Notes: generated by a model from the letters alone, not told the origin. 64,000 nucleotides of DNA from Streptomyces sp. NRRL S-646 (GCF_000720765.1 NZ_JODC01000007.1:62001-126000), one strand, 5' to 3'; shown: positions 8,082 through 17,873, counted from the first letter of the stretch. Numbers and translations: made by a program.

Positions 8082-8642
8082 ATGCGCGCGATACGCATTG
8101 CTTCGGCCGCTCTGCTGGGCGTCTGCGCCCTCGCCCTGTCCGCACCCGTCGCCGTCGCCGTCGCACGAGACGACAGCCACAACATGACGCCGTTCGGCTT
8201 CAGTGTGCTGCCGTCGACCGTCGCGGCGGGCAGCGAGGTCAAGCTGCATGTGAACCGGGACGGCGACTGCAAGGGGCCTGCGAGGGTCACATCGGTGGTG
8301 TTCGACACGGTCGTCATTCCGCCGGGACGGTCCTGGGCGACGGCGGTGGTGGACCGGGACGCGAAGCCGGGTGCCGTGTATCAGGTGACATTCTCCTGCG
8401 ACGGCGCGAGCGGATCCACGGATCTGACCATCGTGGGCGGCCGCCCGCACCACCCGAGACCGGTGCCGGTCGACCCCGTCCCGGTCCCGGACCACCCCCA
8501 CCGGGGTGTGCACGCCGGCGTGGGCGGCAGCATCGCCGGCTTCGACCTCAGGGAGATCGGCATGGGTCTCGCCCTCATCACGGGCTCGGTCGGCGCCGCG
8601 TACCACCTCTCGCGCCGCCGCAGCGGCGAGGAAGGTGCCTGA
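8082..8642 (+). CDS. Secreted protein with C-terminal membrane tail (paralogue of the gene at 8776-9270)
   Basis: 186 residues: Sec signal peptide (MRAIRI..., cleavage near 'VAVA'), an Ig-like/beta domain of about 90 residues, a Pro/His-rich linker ('HHPRPVPVDPVPVP'), then a hydrophobic helix (about 160-178) and the basic tail SRRRSGEEGA. The domain aligns with that of the convergent gene: LPS-x-x-A-x-G near the start, A-x-V-x-RDA-x-x-G, T-(F/V)-(S/T)-C-(D/G)-G and T-(I/V)-x-GG. The tail resembles sortase substrates, but no LPxTG or LAxTG motif precedes the helix. The start has GGAGG before it. Function unknown; surface exposure is likely. Confidence 0.75.
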   Translation: MRAIRIASAALLGVCALALSAPVAVAVARDDSHNMTPFGFSVLPSTVAAGSEVKLHVNRDGDCKGPARVTSVVFDTVVIPPGRSWATAVVDRDAKPGAVYQVTFSCDGASGSTDLTIVGGRPHHPRPVPVDPVPVPDHPHRGVHAGVGGSIAGFDLREIGMGLALITGSVGAAYHLSRRRSGEEGA

Positions 8643-8644
8643 CA

Positions 8645-8692
8645 AAGGGCCATCGCCCCGGCTCCTCTTGGGGAATCGGGGCGAAGGCCCTT
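8645..8692. terminator. Bidirectional terminator between convergent paralogues
   Basis: AAGGGCC-a-TCGCCCCG (8645-8660) pairs with CGGGGCGA-a-GGCCCTT (8677-8692): a stem of about 15 bp with one internal mismatch and a 16-base loop. It sits two bases after the stop of the plus-strand gene. Confidence 0.8.
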
Positions 8693-8775
8693 CAACGTGC
8701 GTTCTGCTCAACGGACTTGACGTGCGATCCGCTCTGGGAATTCGTTGTGCGGTCTGCTCTCCGAAGGGGAAAGGG

Positions 8776-9270
8776 TCAGATCCGCTTCTCGGACCTCCGG
8801 CGCAGCCAGAACGCTCCGCCGGCGATGACGGCCGCGGCCACGAGCCCGCCGCCGATGGCCACGTCGGTCGGCGTCGCCCCGGTGGAGCTGCCGCCGCCGA
8901 ACCCGCCCTGGACACCGCCGATGACGGTGAAGGCGGCGGGGTTGGTCAGGGACTTGCCGCCGCAGGTGACGGTGATGGGGTGCGAACCGTTTCTCGCGTC
9001 CCTGTTCACCGTCGCGGTGCCCCTCGCCGTGTTGCTGCCTGCGACCGTCATCAGTTGGGTGCTCGGGAACGCGTCCGAGGTCGCAGTGGCTCCGCCCGGG
9101 CAGCCGTCGACGGTGATGGTCAACTGCCCGCCACGGGCGATGACACTGGGCAGCGCGACGATGTTGCTGGGGTTGAAGTTCATGCCGTCCCGCGCGACGG
9201 CCGCCGGTGCGGCGAGGCCGAGGGCGGCGACCGCGGCGGCTGAGACCGCCAGGGCACGATGACTACTCAT
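8776..9270 (-). CDS. Secreted protein with C-terminal membrane tail (paralogue of the gene at 8082-8642)
   Basis: 164 residues from ATG 9270, which follows GCGGAGGATCAC. A Sec signal peptide (MSSHRALAV..., cleavage near 'AVA') precedes a beta-rich domain with the same landmarks as the convergent gene (LPS at the start, A-x-V-x-RDA-x-x-G, T-V-T-C-G-G, T-V-I-GG). Then come a Gly/Ser-rich linker 'GFGGGSSTGATPTD', a hydrophobic helix ('VAIGGGLVAAAVIAGGAFWL') and the basic tail RRRSEKRI. The tripartite tail looks like a sorting signal without LPxTG or LAxTG. The class F sortase gene starts 333 bases away and is divergent. Function unknown. Confidence 0.78.
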   Translation of the reverse strand: MSSHRALAVSAAAVAALGLAAPAAVARDGMNFNPSNIVALPSVIARGGQLTITVDGCPGGATATSDAFPSTQLMTVAGSNTARGTATVNRDARNGSHPITVTCGGKSLTNPAAFTVIGGVQGGFGGGSSTGATPTDVAIGGGLVAAAVIAGGAFWLRRRSEKRI

Positions 9271-9602
9271 GTGATCCTCCGCGGAAGACGCCCCGGGTCC
9301 CGTCCCCGGCAATGTCGGCGAGAAAGCGCCTCCCAGAAAGACAGTCAGATGCAGTGGACGCGCCCGCATTTCGGCGATGGTCCGTCCTGGTGAGAGGACA
9401 CGCCGAGCAATAAGCAGATAATCAGATATTTCCGCAGGTCACGGACCGTCAGAAATTTCCTGTGCGCGGCAACTCGGATGGCGCACCGCCGTCGGGCGGG
9501 CCACCCGTTCGCATCCGCCCCGTCGCCGGTTTCACACGGGCCATCTAGCGTTGCGTCATGCGCGAATTGACGCGGCGACGGCCTCGTCGAGAGGGGAAAC
9601 GA

Positions 9603-10277
9603 ATGTCTGCGTCCGAACTGGCCGAACTGGCTGAAGAGGAGGAGCGACGGAAGAAGCGCGCCCCCTGGGGCGTCATAGCGCTTGTTCTGCTGACCGGCAT
9701 CGCGCTCATTCGGAACGGTTCGGGGGAGTTCGACGTGGGCCCGCCGCAGCCGGCCAGTGCGGCAGCAGCGGACAGGCACGTCCCCGCCGTCGTGGGCGCC
9801 GCCGACGCCGTTCAGCCGCTGCCGTACTCCCCGCCCGACCGGGTCAGGATCCCCACGATCCGGGTCGACGCACCGGTGCTGCCGGTCGGCCTGGCCGCGG
9901 ACGGCTGGGTCGGCGCACCGCCGCCCGAGGACCCGAACCTGGCTGGCTGGTTCACCGGTGCCGTCACCCCCGGCGAGAAGGGCACCGCGGTGGTGGTCGG
10001 CCACGTCGACAACAAACAGGGCCCCGCGGTGTTCTACAACCTCGGGGCGCTGAAGAAGGGAAATCGCGTCGAGATCGCCCGCAAGGACGGAAAGACGGCC
10101 GTGTTCGAGATCTACGGCATCGAGGTCTTCGAGAAGAACAACTTCCCGGGCGACCGCGTCTATGCCTCCAAGGGCGCCGCTGAATTGCGGGTCATCACCT
10201 GCGGCGGCGGTTTCTCCAAGAAGCACGGTTACGACGGGAACGTCGTCGCCTTCGCCCGCCTGGTCGAGGTCCGCTGA
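9603..10277 (+). CDS. Class F sortase
   Basis: About 224 residues: a charged cytoplasmic N-terminus (EEEERRKKR), one membrane anchor (about 20-36), a Pro-rich stem, then the sortase barrel from about residue 80. Catalytic residues are visible: His in 'VVVGHVDN', Cys in 'LRVITCGGGF' and a candidate Arg in 'VAFARL'. The 'GHVDNKQGPAVFYNL' and short ITCGG motifs fit the actinobacterial class F rather than class E, which carries TLxTC. Class F enzymes are thought to be housekeeping or accessory transpeptidases acting at the cell surface. Start ATG 9603 has GAGAGGGG upstream; ATG 9558 would add 15 residues. Two tail-anchored secreted proteins lie just upstream and are possible clients. Confidence 0.87.
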   Translation: MSASELAELAEEEERRKKRAPWGVIALVLLTGIALIRNGSGEFDVGPPQPASAAAADRHVPAVVGAADAVQPLPYSPPDRVRIPTIRVDAPVLPVGLAADGWVGAPPPEDPNLAGWFTGAVTPGEKGTAVVVGHVDNKQGPAVFYNLGALKKGNRVEIARKDGKTAVFEIYGIEVFEKNNFPGDRVYASKGAAELRVITCGGGFSKKHGYDGNVVAFARLVEVR

Positions 10278-10307
10278 GCGTGCCCCGGCCGGGCGGGCGG
10301 AGTCCGG

Positions 10308-11156
10308 CTATACGTGCCGCCGTCTGGGCACGGTGATGTGGTAGCCGGAATCCAGCAAGTACGGCAGATAGTGGCGCAGGGCCAGGACACTCTGGGAGCG
10401 GTTGCCCCCGGCATCGTGCGAGAGCACCACGACGCCGGGGGCTGCCCCGTCCTCGACCCGGTCGACGATGGTGCGGGTGCCGGGGGTGGACCAGTCGAGG
10501 GTGTCGACCGTCCAGGCGAGGGGCTCCATGCCCATCTCGGCGCCGAGTTGGAAGGCCGCACGGTTCCAGGCGCCGTAGGGGGCGCGGAACCACAGGGGCC
10601 GCTCGCCGTAGGCGTCCTCGATGACGTCGCTGGTGCGTTTCATCTCGGAGCGGATCTCGGACCGCTTCAGCCGGGTCAGCAGGGGATGCGTCCAGGTGTG
10701 GTTGCCGACGATGTGGCCCTCGTCGGCCATCCGGGCCAGCAGGTCCTGGTTGTCGACGGCCATCTCCCCGCACACGAAGAACATGGCGCGGACGTCGTGC
10801 TCGGCCAAGGTGTCCAGGATGTGCGGGGTGTAGCGGGGGTCGGGCCCGTCGTCGAAGGTCAGCACCATGGTGCGACCGCGTCCGTACACGCGCAGGAACG
10901 GGTGATGCCTCACCCGGGTCCTGCGGGGTGCCGGGCGCACCTGCCCGTATCCGGTCAGTGGCTGGAGGCGGTAGTCGGAGGGCTCGAGCGCAGAGCTCTC
11001 CTGGGGCGCGGGATCGGGGGCGGGGGCGGGAGCGACGGGCCGAGCCGTCTCCTCGCCCCCTCCCGACGCGAGCACCCCGGCGGTGCCGGCCGCGCCCAGA
11101 GCGGCGGCACCGGCGATCAACGCCCGGCGTCTCGTGAGCAACTGATCCTTCTTCAT
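10308..11156 (-). CDS. Tat-exported polysaccharide deacetylase (NodB/CE4)
   Basis: 282 residues. The N-terminus MKKDQLLTRRRALIAG carries a twin-arginine motif, followed by an Ala-rich hydrophobic core and a Pro/Ala linker. The NodB domain spans about residues 90-275: motif 1 TFDDGPD (metal-binding and catalytic Asp), motif 2 HTWTH (His-x3-His metal ligands), motif 3 RAPYG, motif 4 'WTVDTLDW' and motif 5 'VVLSHD'. All residues for Zn-dependent N- or O-deacetylation of a polysaccharide are present; peptidoglycan or another GlcNAc polymer is likely. It is convergent with the sortase gene (30-base gap). Confidence 0.9.
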   Translation of the reverse strand: MKKDQLLTRRRALIAGAAALGAAGTAGVLASGGGEETARPVAPAPAPDPAPQESSALEPSDYRLQPLTGYGQVRPAPRRTRVRHHPFLRVYGRGRTMVLTFDDGPDPRYTPHILDTLAEHDVRAMFFVCGEMAVDNQDLLARMADEGHIVGNHTWTHPLLTRLKRSEIRSEMKRTSDVIEDAYGERPLWFRAPYGAWNRAAFQLGAEMGMEPLAWTVDTLDWSTPGTRTIVDRVEDGAAPGVVVLSHDAGGNRSQSVLALRHYLPYLLDSGYHITVPRRRHV

Positions 11157-11445
11157 GACTCATCAGTCGCCCGAACCAGGTCCGGCGGTCCCCCACGACA
11201 CCGCAGCGGCGGCAGGAAAACACACGCCCGGCCCAAGCCGCCTGGCGTGTCTGCGACGGGCGGGGTAGTCCGCGGCCCACGCGTCGAATTCGCTTTCCTT
11301 CATACCGACGTTGCGGATAGCGTCGGGTCCGTGCAGTGATCTCCCGCGCGGCGTCCCGGATGCCGCACAAGCGAACCGGCCCGTCTTCGTGTCCGCGGCC
11401 GTCGTCTTTCGGCCGTACACGTTTCCGCTCGGAGAGATCACCGAT

Positions 11446-12225
11446 ATGCCTGCGCTTCCTCCTGCTCCCGGCGACACCCCCGAGGCCACCTTGGCGGCCT
11501 TCGTCGCCCGGGCCGGCGCCGACCCCGCAGTCGCCGGACTGGTCCTCAGCGGCTCCCAGGTGCACGACGGGATGCCGACCGTCCACTCCGACCACGACCT
11601 GCACGTAGTGCTGCGCGACCGCGACGCCTCGCCGCTCAGCGAGCTCGACCGGTTCCGCTCGGCCCATCTGGACCTGGTGGTCATCACGCTCGCCGAGTTC
11701 CGCCGGCGTGGACTGCCCGGCGACCCGGCGGCCTTCAGCCGGTACTCCTACGTGCACGCCCGGGTGCTCCTGGACCGACTGGACGGAGAGATCGCCGCCG
11801 TCCTCGACCGCAAGCGGACCCTGCACCCCGACGAGGCGCGCACCGCCGCGGCCGGATACCTCGACGCCTACGTCAACCAGACCTACCGCTCCCTGAAGAG
11901 CTACCGCGACGGCCGCGACGCCATGGGTCACCTGGATGCGGCCGAGAGCGTGCCGTACGCGCTGGAGGTGCTCTTCGCTCTGCACCGGCGGGTACGGCCG
12001 TACAACAAGTACCTGCAGTGGGAGCTCGAGCGGCAGCCCCTCGGCGAGGACCGGTGGAGTGCCGGGCGGCTGCTGCCGGTGCTGCGCCGCATTCTGGCCG
12101 ACGGCGATCCGCACACCCAGCGCGCCTTGTTCGGCGACCTCGCACGGACCGCGCGGGCCGCCGGGCACGGCGACGTCCTCGACTCCTGGGGAGACGATCT
12201 GCGGCTGCTGCTCCCGCGCCCCTGA
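11446..12225 (+). CDS. Nucleotidyltransferase-like protein
   Basis: 259 residues from ATG 11446, preceded by GGAGAG nine bases upstream. An N-terminal helix leads to 'VLSGSQVHD' and 'HSDHDLHVVL', which match the GS...xDxDhxhh pattern of the minimal nucleotidyltransferase core. The C-terminal half is helical with 'AYVNQTYRSLKSYRDG' and 'LFALHRRVRPYNKYLQWEL', like aminoglycoside-nucleotidyltransferase and DUF4037-type proteins. The substrate is unknown. The upstream region 11157-11445 (289 bases) shows no clear feature. The stop lies four bases from that of the convergent lysX. Confidence 0.65.
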   Translation: MPALPPAPGDTPEATLAAFVARAGADPAVAGLVLSGSQVHDGMPTVHSDHDLHVVLRDRDASPLSELDRFRSAHLDLVVITLAEFRRRGLPGDPAAFSRYSYVHARVLLDRLDGEIAAVLDRKRTLHPDEARTAAAGYLDAYVNQTYRSLKSYRDGRDAMGHLDAAESVPYALEVLFALHRRVRPYNKYLQWELERQPLGEDRWSAGRLLPVLRRILADGDPHTQRALFGDLARTARAAGHGDVLDSWGDDLRLLLPRP

Positions 12226-12229
12226 GCCG

Positions 12230-15200
12230 TCAGCGGCGGCGCACCAGCGGGAACGGCAGCGTCTCACGGATCGTCAGTCCGGTGAGGAACATGACCAGCC
12301 GGTCGACGCCGATGCCCAGGCCCCCGGTGGGCGGCATGGCGTATTCGAGGGCGTCGAGGAAGTCCTCGTCCAGTTCCATCGCCTCGGGGTCTCCGCCGGC
12401 GGCCAGCAGGGACTGGGCGGTGAGGCGGCGGCGCTGCTCGACCGGGTCGGTCAACTCGGAGTACGCGGTGCCGAGTTCGGTACCGAAGGCGACCAGGTCC
12501 CAGCGCTCGGCCAGCCGTGGGTCGGTGCGGTGCTGGCGGGTCAGCGGGGAGACGTCGGTCGGGAAGTCCTTGTAGAAGGTGGGGAGCCGGGTCTTCTCCT
12601 CCACCAGGCGTTCGTACATTTCGAGTACGACGTCGCCGCGGCCGTCGTCCGGCGTGTACGGCACGCCGGCGCGGTCGCACAGCCGGTGCAGCGCCGACAG
12701 CTCCGTGTCCGCGTCGACCTCCTCCCCCAGCGCCTCCGAGATCGCGCCGTGCACCGTCTTGACCGGCCATGCGCCCGAGATGTCGTACTCCTGGCCGTCC
12801 TTGTGGGCGATCGGCGCGCCGAAGGCGGCGGTGGCCGCGCCCTGGATCAGTTCGCGGGTGAGGTCGAGCATCACGTCGTAATCGGCGAAGGCCTGGTAGG
12901 CCTCCAGCATGGTGAACTCGGGGTTGTGCTTGTAGGAGACGCCCTCGTTGCGGAAGGTGCGGCCCATCTCGAAGACCTTCTCCAGGCCGCCGACGCACAG
13001 CCGTTTCAGGTACAGCTCGGGCGCGATGCGCAGGTAGAGGTCGAGGTCGTAGGCGTTGATGTGGGTGGTGAAGGGGCGGGCGTTGGCGCCGCCGTGGATC
13101 TGCTGCAGCATGGGGGTCTCGACCTCGAGGTAGCCGCGGCTCAACAGGCCCTGGCGCAGGGCCTGTACGGCGGTGGAGCGAGCCCGGATCACCTTGCGGG
13201 CGTCGGGGCTGGAGACCAGGTCGAGGTAGCGCATGCGGACCTTGGCCTCGGGGTCGGCGAGGCCGCGGCGTTTGTCGGGCAGCGGGCGCAGGCACTTCCC
13301 GATCAGTTGCCAGGAGGTGACGAAGACGGTCGGTTCGCCCTTGTCGCTCACGCCGGCCCGGCCGGTGACGCTGATGTGGTCGCCGATGTCCGTGTCGGCG
13401 GTGAAGCGGTCGAGGGCGGGGCCCAAGTCCTCGCGGGTGAGGGCGAGTTGGTGGTCGCCGGACCAGTCGCGCAGTGTGACGAAGACAATGCCGCCGAAGT
13501 CGCGCACCAGCATGACGCGGCCCGCGACGGTGACCTGCTGGCCCTCGCGGACGTCGGCGAGGGCGTGAGTGCGCTGCGGGATGCCGACGGGGTAGGGGTC
13601 GGTGCCGTCGGCGCGCAGCCGGTCGAGGGTGCGGTGCCGGATGCGGACCTGTTCGGGCAGGCCCGCATGGGGATCGCCGGGCCCGGCCTCGCCCCCTCCG
13701 TCGAGGCCGAGCGCCGACAGCGACGGCAGGCCCTCGGTGGTCGCGGGCCTGGACGCGCCCTTCGGGTGCCCCTTTCCCCAGAGTTTGCGCAAGGACGGTA
13801 CCGAAACGAAACCTTCGGCGATGCCGGAGGCCAGACCGATGCGGGCGAGGGAGCCGGCGTCGCCGTAGCAGATGAAGCGCGGGTACCACTCCGGCTGGTA
13901 CTTGGCGTTGGAGCGGTACAGCGCCTCCAGCTGCCACCATCGGGAGAAGAACAGCAGCAGGCGCCGCCACAGGCGCAGCACCGGTCCGGCGCCGATGCGG
14001 GCGCCCTCCTCGAAGGCCGAGCGGAAGACCGCGAAGTTCAGCGAGATCCTGCGGATCCCCAGCTTCGCTGCCGTCGCGCACAGTTCGGCGACCATGAACT
14101 CCATGACGCCGTTGGGGGCACTGCGGTCACGGCGCATCAGGTCGAGGGAGACGCCGTCGCGGCCCCAGGGCACGAAGGAGAGCAGGGCAAGGAGGCTGCC
14201 GTCCTCGCTGAGGGCCTCCACGAGGAGACAGTCGCCGTCGGCCGGGTCGCCGAGGCGGTCCAGGGCCATGGAGAAGCCGCGTTCGGTCTCGGTGTCGCGC
14301 CAGGCGTCCGCCTTGTCGATCACCTCCTCCATCTCCTCGTCGGTGAGGGTGGCGTGGCGGCGGACGCGGCAGTGGGCGCCGGTGCGGCGCACCCGGTGCA
14401 CGGCCTGTCGGGTGACCCGCATGTCGCGGCCGTCGAGGTCGAAGTCGGACACGTGCAGGATCGCCTCGTCGCCGAGTTGGAGCGCGCCGAGGCCCGCGCG
14501 GGCGAAGGCCTTGGCACCCTCCTCGGAGGCGCCCATCGCGGCGGGCGCCCAGGCGTGCCGACGGGCCACGTCCAGCCAGGCGGCGATGGCGTGCGGCCAG
14601 GCCTCCCGGTCGCCGACGGGGTCGCCGCTGGCGAGGCAGACGCCGGCCTCGACGCGGTAGGTGACGGCGGCCTTGCCGCTGGGCGAGAAGACGACGGCCT
14701 TGTCGCGGCGGGTGGCGAAGTAGCCGAGGGAGTCCTGCTCGCCGTAGGCCTTCAGCAGGGCGCGGATGCGGGGTTCCTCGTCGCCGTGCAGGGCGCCTTC
14801 CAGGCGTTGCGAACGGAACAGGGTGGCGGCGGCGTTGAGCAGGGCGAGGGCGCCGAACAGGCCGAGCAGGAAGTACAGGGCGCGGGGCGGGCGGCCGTCG
14901 AAGGAGCGGCCCGAGACCAGGCCGCCACAGACCCGGTTGGCGGCCCACAGCAGGTGCTGGCTCTCGGGCAGGGTGCCGGGGAAGAGGGCCACCAGGCCCC
15001 ACCCGACGAGGATGCCGACGGCGATCCCGGCCAGCAGCACCACCAGCGCCCGGCGTACGGCGGCACGGCGGGAGGCGGCGTAGAACTCCTTGCGGGCGAC
15101 GATCAGCACGGTCAGTGCGAGACCGCAGACGACGAGGGACGGGATCGACTCGACATACAGGCCCAGCGCCACGCCGAGGATGTCGTCCAGGACCAGCAGG

Positions 15201-15508
15201 CCGAGGTAGACGACCACCAGCCACCAGGCGATCTTCTTGCGGGCGGCGGTCGCGGCGGCGAGCAGGAAGAGGAAGACGGCGTAGGCGAGGTTGGCGCTGA
15301 CCGGGACGATGAGGACGTCGAGGAAGCGGACCACCGGGCGCAGCAGGACGCGCAGCGGAGGGATGAGGGCCAGCAGGCCGCAGAGCAGGCCGAGGGCGCC
15401 GAAGAAGGCCGCGAAGACCTCGGGCACCTTGCTCATCGGACCGCTTCCGGGCGGCCGTATCGGGCCCGTGGTGTCCTTGGGCGGGGAGGCCTCCGCTGTG
15501 GCACTCAT
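12230..15508 (-). CDS. lysX: Bifunctional lysylphosphatidylglycerol synthetase / lysyl-tRNA synthetase (LysX type)
   Basis: 1092 residues. Order: about seven transmembrane helices (about 30-240); a soluble MprF-type transferase domain (DUF2156, about 260-590, with '[17 protein letters not shown]' and '[11 protein letters not shown]'); an OB-fold anticodon-binding domain (about 650-760, '[26 protein letters not shown]'); and a class II LysRS catalytic domain (about 770-1090). Class II motifs are intact: motif 1 '[11 protein letters not shown]', motif 2 '[14 protein letters not shown]' and motif 3 '[11 protein letters not shown]'. In Mycobacterium, LysX charges tRNA-Lys and transfers lysine to phosphatidylglycerol, giving resistance to cationic peptides. 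The start ATG at 15508 begins a typical N-terminus; the frame is open much further but lies antisense to the stress-protein gene. It is divergent from that gene, 90 bases apart. Confidence 0.92.
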   Translation of the reverse strand: MSATAEASPPKDTTGPIRPPGSGPMSKVPEVFAAFFGALGLLCGLLALIPPLRVLLRPVVRFLDVLIVPVSANLAYAVFLFLLAAATAARKKIAWWLVVVYLGLLVLDDILGVALGLYVESIPSLVVCGLALTVLIVARKEFYAASRRAAVRRALVVLLAGIAVGILVGWGLVALFPGTLPESQHLLWAANRVCGGLVSGRSFDGRPPRALYFLLGLFGALALLNAAATLFRSQRLEGALHGDEEPRIRALLKAYGEQDSLGYFATRRDKAVVFSPSGKAAVTYRVEAGVCLASGDPVGDREAWPHAIAAWLDVARRHAWAPAAMGASEEGAKAFARAGLGALQLGDEAILHVSDFDLDGRDMRVTRQAVHRVRRTGAHCRVRRHATLTDEEMEEVIDKADAWRDTETERGFSMALDRLGDPADGDCLLVEALSEDGSLLALLSFVPWGRDGVSLDLMRRDRSAPNGVMEFMVAELCATAAKLGIRRISLNFAVFRSAFEEGARIGAGPVLRLWRRLLLFFSRWWQLEALYRSNAKYQPEWYPRFICYGDAGSLARIGLASGIAEGFVSVPSLRKLWGKGHPKGASRPATTEGLPSLSALGLDGGGEAGPGDPHAGLPEQVRIRHRTLDRLRADGTDPYPVGIPQRTHALADVREGQQVTVAGRVMLVRDFGGIVFVTLRDWSGDHQLALTREDLGPALDRFTADTDIGDHISVTGRAGVSDKGEPTVFVTSWQLIGKCLRPLPDKRRGLADPEAKVRMRYLDLVSSPDARKVIRARSTAVQALRQGLLSRGYLEVETPMLQQIHGGANARPFTTHINAYDLDLYLRIAPELYLKRLCVGGLEKVFEMGRTFRNEGVSYKHNPEFTMLEAYQAFADYDVMLDLTRELIQGAATAAFGAPIAHKDGQEYDISGAWPVKTVHGAISEALGEEVDADTELSALHRLCDRAGVPYTPDDGRGDVVLEMYERLVEEKTRLPTFYKDFPTDVSPLTRQHRTDPRLAERWDLVAFGTELGTAYSELTDPVEQRRRLTAQSLLAAGGDPEAMELDEDFLDALEYAMPPTGGLGIGVDRLVMFLTGLTIRETLPFPLVRRR

Positions 15509-15598
15509 GGTTCCGACTGTAGGAAGGGCTCGGCCGCCTCGCCCGTCGAGAGGCCCCGCAGGGCGGCGGGACCTGCGGCTTCCGATAGCCTCACAGCC

Positions 15599-16060
15599 GT
15601 GACGGAACAGCACTCGCACCAGTTCGAGCGGGGCACGGACGGGCCCAAGGTCATCGTGGTCGGGGTGGACGGCTCGGACACCTCGATGCGCGCCGCGGCA
15701 TATGCCGGTGGCCTGGCCAGGCGCCAGCACGCGCTGCTCGCCGTGGTCTATGTGCAGCCGGTGATGGCCGCGGGCGCGGCGATGGGCGCGCCAGTCGCCG
15801 AGACGACGGACGAGATCGCCGAGGACCTCAAGACCTACATCCGGGACGCCACCGAGCGGCTCAAGGGGATATTCGAGGTCCGCTGGGAGTTCCACACCTT
15901 CCGCGGCGACCCCTACAGCGGCCTGGTCAAGGCGGCTGACGAGCTGAAGGCGGACGCGGTCGTGGTGGGCGCCTCCGAGCAGGCCGGGCACCGGATCGTG
16001 GGTTCGGTGGCCGTGCGGCTGGTGAAGGCGGGGCGGTGGCCGGTGACGGTCGTTCCGTAG
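15599..16060 (+). CDS. Universal stress protein (UspA fold)
   Basis: 153 residues starting at GTG 15599 (MTEQHSHQ). '[19 protein letters not shown]' is the beta-1/ATP-phosphate motif of UspA proteins. The usual G-x2-G-x9-G(S/T) signature is only partly present: '[31 protein letters not shown]' shows the loop with Gly and Ser in place. A short nucleotide-binding stress role is likely. ATAGCCT lies about 10 bases before the start and no ribosome-binding site is seen, so the message may be leaderless. It is divergent from lysX. Confidence 0.82.
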   Translation: MTEQHSHQFERGTDGPKVIVVGVDGSDTSMRAAAYAGGLARRQHALLAVVYVQPVMAAGAAMGAPVAETTDEIAEDLKTYIRDATERLKGIFEVRWEFHTFRGDPYSGLVKAADELKADAVVVGASEQAGHRIVGSVAVRLVKAGRWPVTVVP

Positions 16061-16114
16061 CCGAAGGCCGACGGGAGCGGGGGCCTGTCGGGCCGGTACC
16101 TGCCGGAACCGTGC

Positions 16115-17140
16115 TCACACCGTTTCTGACGTCCTCCGTACCGGGCCGGCGCGGAATCTCGCCCGGTACTCACTCGGCGTCGTGGCGAGGCGGCGGCGGA
16201 ACGCACGGATCAGGGTGTCGACGGTGCCGAACCCGCAGCCGGAGGCGACGCGTTCCAAGGTGTCGTCGGTGGTCTCCAGCAGGTTGCGGGCCATCTCGAC
16301 CCGGGCCGACTCGATGTAGGCGTGCGGCGTCGTGCCGAGTTCGGTCTTGAAGATCCGGGTGAGCTGGCGGTCGCTGACATGCGCGTACGCGGCCAGGTCC
16401 GGGACGGTGAGGCGCTGGTCGAGATTGCCGAGGATGTGATGCCGGAGGTCCTCGATGCGACGCGTCGTGGACACCTGCTCCAACGGCACGCTGAACTGGG
16501 ACTGCCCGCCGGGCCGTTTCAGGTACATCACGAGCTCACGGGCGACGCGCAGCGCGACCGGCTCGCCGAAGTCCTCCGCGACCAGCGCGAGCGACAGGTC
16601 CAGGCAGGCACTGATCCCCGCCCCGGTCCAGACCTCACCCTGCTCGCGGATGAAGATCGGATCCGGGTCGACCCGCACCGCGGGATGGTCGGCGGCCAGC
16701 CGCTGCGCGGTCGACCAGTGGGTCGTGGCGCGCTTGCCGTCGAGGAGCCCCGCCGCGGCGAGGATGTGCGCACCGACGCACACCGAGGCCACGCGCCGGG
16801 AGCGATGGGCCAACGCCTTCACCCGGGCCACCGTGCCGGGCTCGACGACGGGCTGGACGAGCTGCTCGCCGTCGACCTCGACGGACTCCACGGAGCCGGG
16901 CACCAGCAGGGTGTCGATCGCCCTTGCACCGACCTCGTCGAAGGTGGCGTCGGGCAGGATCCGCACGCCGGCCGCCGTGGTCACCGGTTCCAGGGTCTCG
17001 GCAGCCAGGACGACCTCGTAGCCGGCTCCGTCCGTGGTCTCGTGCCGGACGAGGGAGAACACCTCCGGCGGGCCGGTGACGTCGAGGAGGTCGACGCCTT
17101 CGAACAGCACGATCACGATCAGCCGATTCACGGTCCCCAT
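16115..17140 (-). CDS. GlxA-type transcriptional regulator (DJ-1/PfpI + AraC)
   Basis: 341 residues from ATG 17140. The N-terminal half (about 1-195) is a DJ-1/PfpI-like domain: 'VIVLFEGVDLLDVTGPPEVF', 'TLLVPGS', and a nucleophile-elbow equivalent 'VASVCVGAHILAAAGLLDG' in which the Cys is present. The C-terminal 110 residues form an AraC double helix-turn-helix: 'LTVPDLAAYAHVSDRQLTRIFKTELGTTPHAYI' and 'LERVASGCGFGTVDTLIRAFRRRLATTPSEYR'. The family often controls adjacent catabolic genes. Here the divergent isochorismatase gene starts 154 bases away and is the obvious target. Confidence 0.9.
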   Translation of the reverse strand: MGTVNRLIVIVLFEGVDLLDVTGPPEVFSLVRHETTDGAGYEVVLAAETLEPVTTAAGVRILPDATFDEVGARAIDTLLVPGSVESVEVDGEQLVQPVVEPGTVARVKALAHRSRRVASVCVGAHILAAAGLLDGKRATTHWSTAQRLAADHPAVRVDPDPIFIREQGEVWTGAGISACLDLSLALVAEDFGEPVALRVARELVMYLKRPGGQSQFSVPLEQVSTTRRIEDLRHHILGNLDQRLTVPDLAAYAHVSDRQLTRIFKTELGTTPHAYIESARVEMARNLLETTDDTLERVASGCGFGTVDTLIRAFRRRLATTPSEYRARFRAGPVRRTSETV

Positions 17141-17294
17141 CCTGCAACCCCGCTTTCGCACCCGGCCGCGGGCGTCGTTTTCTGCAAGTAGCGCGTCATT
17201 GCCGACACCGCGGTTCGCGCCATAGCGTCGCACATGTGTTCAACAGGTCGTTGAACAACCGCTCAAGTCCCCGGAAGAACCCAGGAGAAGACCT

Positions 17295-17873
17295 GTGGCA
17301 AGCAAGACGCTGCGCGAACTCGACAACGCCGATCAGACCCCCGCCGCCCTCGCGTCCTCGACGCTCATCCTCGTCGACTACCAGAACACCTACACCCGCG
17401 GGGTGATGGAGCTCGACGGCTGGAAGGCCGCCCTGGACGCCGCCTCGGACCTGCTCACCCGTGCCCGCAGGGCCGGAGCCGGCATCATCCACGTCCAGCA
17501 CGACGACGGCGAGGGCTCGCCCTACGACATCCGCACGGAGATCGGCCGCATCCACCCCAGTGTGGCGCCGGTCGAAGGGGAGCCCGTGGTCGTCAAGCAC
17601 GCTCCCGATGCCTTCCACGGAACCGACCTCGGCACGCTCGTGGACGAGGCCGGGAACGAGAGCGTCATCGTCGCCGGTTTCATGACCCACATGTGCGTCG
17701 CGTACACGACGGCGTCCGCGGCCCTGCGCGGCAACAGGCCCACCGTGCCGGCGGACACGTGCGCCACCCGGTCGATCGTGGACGTGTCCGCGGACGAGCT
17801 GCACCGCAGTGCGCTGGCAGCCGTCGCCGACGCGTACGGCGTCGTCGTCGCCTCCGGAAAGCAGCTGGCCTGA
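17295..17873 (+). CDS. Isochorismatase-family cysteine hydrolase
   Basis: 192 residues, GTG start with AGGAG seven bases upstream. The catalytic triad of the family is visible: Asp in 'LILVDYQNTY', Lys in 'VVVKHAPDAF' and Cys in 'GFMTHMCVAYT', with the usual cis-peptide region 'IVAGFMTH' before the Cys. Members hydrolyse isochorismate, nicotinamide, N-carbamoylsarcosine or related amides; the substrate cannot be fixed from sequence. It is divergent from the GlxA-type regulator, a common pairing, which suggests induction by its substrate. Confidence 0.88.
   Translation: MASKTLRELDNADQTPAALASSTLILVDYQNTYTRGVMELDGWKAALDAASDLLTRARRAGAGIIHVQHDDGEGSPYDIRTEIGRIHPSVAPVEGEPVVVKHAPDAFHGTDLGTLVDEAGNESVIVAGFMTHMCVAYTTASAALRGNRPTVPADTCATRSIVDVSADELHRSALAAVADAYGVVVASGKQLA

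Noticed and set aside
8776..8880. LPxTG-type sorting signal in the secreted protein
   Set aside because: Only the hydrophobic helix and basic tail are present; no LPxTG or LAxTG variant precedes them.
11936..15598. A 1200-codon open plus-strand frame
   Set aside because: It is the antisense of lysX, kept open by GC-rich codon bias; only its 3' end coincides with the real stress protein gene.
15509..15991. 160-codon upstream extension of lysX
   Set aside because: It is antisense to the universal stress protein gene, and the extension has no membrane or domain features; ATG 15508 begins a typical N-terminus.
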